Shown: positions 61,924 through 64,000 of the stretch, one piece after another
Layout: each line of letters opens with the position of its first letter
Numbering within the stretch: the stretch's first letter is position 1
NCBI GenBank assembly: GCA_019056595.1
Contig: CP036163.1
Location: 2,232,001-2,296,000 of the forward strand
DNA length: 64,000 nt
Reading direction: 5' to 3'
Source of the DNA: Pectobacterium atrosepticum
GTDB lineage: Bacteria; Pseudomonadota; Gammaproteobacteria; Enterobacterales; Enterobacteriaceae
Made by a program: the position numbers and the translations under genes
Notes under the pieces: model-generated
What the model was told of the DNA's origin: nothing
Database searches by the model: none
What the model saw: the letters and a program-made list of their open reading frames with translations, nothing else

Positions 61924-63537
61924 CTAACGCTGCTTATACACCTCGCGCAGATGCGTCGTGGAGGACGGATGCGGCACATAGCCTTTCACGTCCTTACGCA
62001 ACACCACAGAATCGATCATCTGCGACACCGGAATAATGGCCGGGAACAGTTCTTCATAGCGATTCTGTATGTCGATATACATCTGCTTCTGTTTCTGAGG
62101 ATCTTTCTCCAACAGCGCCTGATCGATCATGTCGTTCAAGGGTTTGTCGTAGAAAGACGTGCGCCAGCCTTGGAAGTTGGTCAGTTTGGCTTCGTCGCTG
62201 TTATCGGGGTTATAGACAACAGAACGCAGGCTGGAGTGAGGATGCGGATCGACGCCACCGCCGCCGCGGCCAACCAGCATATCGAAGTTACGATCGCGCA
62301 TCGCGCCGTAAACCTGATTACCGGTGCCGGAGATGATTTTGGCTTTGATACCCGCCTGTGCCAGCGTGGACTGTACCGACGTCGCCAGATTCAGGAACGG
62401 CTGATCGGACAAGACACGCAGCGTGGTTTCAAATCCATTCGGGTAGCCCGCTTCGGCCAACAGCGCTTTGGCGCGCGGCACGTCTAGCTTGTAGCCAGGA
62501 TCCGGCAACGTCGCATCCATCCCTTTTTGGATGGGGCGCTGATGATAGAAGCCATAGCCAAGCATCACCGTCTTATTGACGCCATCGTAATCAATCAGGT
62601 AACGAACCGCTTCGCGCACTTTCGGTTTAGCGAAGTATTCATTTTTCAGGCTCATTGCAACGTAGTACAGCGTGCCTTTTTTCACCTCATCAACCACAAC
62701 GTCTTTGTCTTGTTTCAGCGCGTTGATATCTGGCACAGACATCCCAGAGGCAACATCAATATCGCCTTTTTCAATCATCAGACGCAGCGCCTGTGATTCG
62801 GTCATGTGGCGGAAAATCACGCGCCGCATTTTCGCGTCGCCCTGCCAGTTGTTCTCAACCTTGCTGATGCGCAGCACGTCTTTCGCCTGCCACACATCCA
62901 GCTTAAACGGGCCAGAACCGGCTTCGTTCGTGGTCAGCCAGCCGTTACCCCAGTCACCGTTTTTCTCATGTTGCATGACCGTTTTGCTGTCCAGCACTGA
63001 GCCGCTACCCAACGTTGCCAGCGAATAGATCACCAGTTTGGGGTCGTTCGGTTTAGGCAGTTCAATTTCAACGGTGTTAGCGTCTTTGGCGCGGATCATT
63101 TTCTCCACGTTTTCCGCGGTGAAGCCGTAGGATTTCCACGTCGTGGCCTGAGCCATATTGAGGCTAAGCAAACGTTTCATCGACCAGGCGAAATCTTGTG
63201 CCGTTACGGGGTTACCGGAATGGAATTTGGCGTTGTCTACCAGATTGAAGGTAATGACATTGCCCGCATCATTGACGCTCCAGCTTTTCGCCAGAGAAGG
63301 CAGGATGTTACTCAGGTTGGCCGGGTCGAGCACCACCAGCGAGTCATAGAGATTGACGATAATGCCCACCACTTCATTACCGGTCATGGCGGCCGGGTCG
63401 AGTGAGAGCATGTTGTTCATGTTCATCCCAACGATCAGCTGATCGTCAGGGGTTTTTGCCGATAGAATGGCTGGTGTAGCGGCCATACAGAGTGAACCTA
63501 ACAGCAGGGTACGGAGTATTGCTCGTGCTTTCATCAT
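61924..63537 (-). CDS. Family 5 solute-binding protein of the ABC transporter
   Basis: 537-aa periplasmic binding protein (SBP_bac_5), delivering ligand to the DppBC-like permease. Signal peptide MMKARAILRTLLLGSLCMA.. with likely cleavage near SAKTPDD (about 27). Family features: LYDSLVVLD, LAKSWSVNDAGNVITFNL near 90, KFHSGNPVTAQDFAWSMKRLL. Ligand could be a peptide, opine, glutathione-like compound or sugar derivative; the binding site cannot be read by eye. Encoded directly downstream of an enolase-superfamily gene. Confidence 0.93.
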   Translation of the reverse strand: MMKARAILRTLLLGSLCMAATPAILSAKTPDDQLIVGMNMNNMLSLDPAAMTGNEVVGIIVNLYDSLVVLDPANLSNILPSLAKSWSVNDAGNVITFNLVDNAKFHSGNPVTAQDFAWSMKRLLSLNMAQATTWKSYGFTAENVEKMIRAKDANTVEIELPKPNDPKLVIYSLATLGSGSVLDSKTVMQHEKNGDWGNGWLTTNEAGSGPFKLDVWQAKDVLRISKVENNWQGDAKMRRVIFRHMTESQALRLMIEKGDIDVASGMSVPDINALKQDKDVVVDEVKKGTLYYVAMSLKNEYFAKPKVREAVRYLIDYDGVNKTVMLGYGFYHQRPIQKGMDATLPDPGYKLDVPRAKALLAEAGYPNGFETTLRVLSDQPFLNLATSVQSTLAQAGIKAKIISGTGNQVYGAMRDRNFDMLVGRGGGGVDPHPHSSLRSVVYNPDNSDEAKLTNFQGWRTSFYDKPLNDMIDQALLEKDPQKQKQMYIDIQNRYEELFPAIIPVSQMIDSVVLRKDVKGYVPHPSSTTHLREVYKQR

Positions 63538-63616
63538 TATTCTCCAGGTGTGGGAGCATGGAAGACGACAACTTTTTATTTTTTAGGTAAGGCTATCTTT
63601 CAGATCGAACAAAAAA

Positions 63617-64000
63617 CTATTCTTTACTTAGGGTGTGCTCCTCAATCCAGTCAAAATTAATATCTTCTCCCAGCCCTGGACGTTGCGGCAGATGCACAAA
63701 GCCCTCGTCATCCATCGGATCGACAATCGAATTCAGATAAGCGGCAGGTTCGTCGTAATCGAGGAAAGGATGCAGCAATCCGCGTTCATACCAACGACAG
63801 TTTTTGATCGCTCCAACCACGTTGAGGTTTGGCGCACCGTTACCGTGAATTTCACAATCCATACCGAAGGATTCCGCCAGGCTCGCGACTTTCAGGCACG
63901 GCCAGAGACCACCTACGCCTTGCACGCCGGCGCGTAAAATGTCGCATGCGCCTTCTTTAACCCAGTCAGCACGGCTGAAATATTTACCTGACAGACTTTC
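63617..64000 (-). CDS. Enolase-superfamily (mandelate racemase-like) enzyme, 5' part outside window
   Basis: C-terminal 127 residues of a mandelate racemase/muconate lactonising-type enzyme; the frame is open to the window edge, so the start is not visible. GVGGLWPCLKVASLAESFGMDCEIHGNGAPNLN holds the end of the barrel, with the histidine of the catalytic dyad in EIHGNG and the DWVKEGACDILRAG strand just before. The last 50 residues are the capping tail. Members act on sugar acids or amino-acid derivatives by proton abstraction at a carboxylate. It lies 79 bases upstream of the binding-protein gene on the same strand, so the transporter probably imports its substrate. Confidence 0.85.
   Translation of the reverse strand, partial: ESLSGKYFSRADWVKEGACDILRAGVQGVGGLWPCLKVASLAESFGMDCEIHGNGAPNLNVVGAIKNCRWYERGLLHPFLDYDEPAAYLNSIVDPMDDEGFVHLPQRPGLGEDINFDWIEEHTLSKE

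Overview
The window looks like the chromosome of a soft-rot enterobacterium, most likely Pectobacterium. Core gene order follows the Escherichia coli map, from dprA-def-fmt-rsmB-trkA-mscL through the alpha, spc, S10 and str ribosomal operons to yheO, fkpA, slyX, slyD, kefB, crp, argD, pabA and ppiA. It is interrupted by blocks typical of plant-pathogenic relatives, above all three tandem secreted pectate lyase genes whose signal peptides are of the PelB-leader type, plus pelZ. Species-level assignment cannot be made from the sequence alone.

Layout. 1-5828: dprA (cut by the window edge, minus strand), then def, fmt, rsmB, trkA and mscL on the plus strand. 5859-6071: arfA, a ribosome-rescue gene carrying its self-truncating hairpin. 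6279-19940: an unbroken minus-strand ribosomal superoperon (alpha: rpsM-rpsK-rpsD-rpoA-rplQ; spc: rplN to rpmJ including secY; S10: rpsJ to rpsQ), with recognisable leaders, promoters and terminators between the operons. 20247-20987: bfr and bfd. 21191-25597: the str operon (rpsL, rpsG, fusA, tuf). 25729-27515: yheO-tusDCB.

27888-35070 is an accessory block between yheO and fkpA. It holds an eptA-basR-basS (pmrCAB) lipid A modification operon with a candidate PmrA box, and a pyridoxal-phosphate cluster: a serine hydroxymethyltransferase paralogue and a YggS/PLPBP protein, divergent from a MocR regulator. fkpA and slyX follow. A second small island (HxlR regulator, NTF2-like protein, short-chain dehydrogenase) lies between slyX and slyD. 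38451-50431 returns to conserved order (slyD, yheV, kefB-kefG, yheS, a LysE-type exporter, yheT-yheU-prkB, yhfA, crp, argD, pabA).

51123-57195 holds pelA, pelB, pelC and pelZ, each pel copy with its own long AT-rich upstream region and terminator. ppiA then resumes the core order. The window ends in an oligopeptide/nickel-type ABC transporter operon (58153-63537), preceded in the transcription direction by an enolase-superfamily enzyme cut by the window end.

The most informative non-coding signals are: (i) a 126-bp palindromic MITE-like element, flanked by ATGTG direct repeats, inserted in the pelB leader between a conserved promoter element and the gene, with a related copy upstream of yheO; (ii) a palindromic element shared by the three pel promoters, and CRP-like half-sites at matching distance; and (iii) the arfA hairpin. 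I found no clearly undescribed multi-gene defence or mobile system. The best candidates for unstudied biology are the PLP cluster, the HxlR/NTF2/SDR island and the transporter-enolase operon beside the pectinase cluster.
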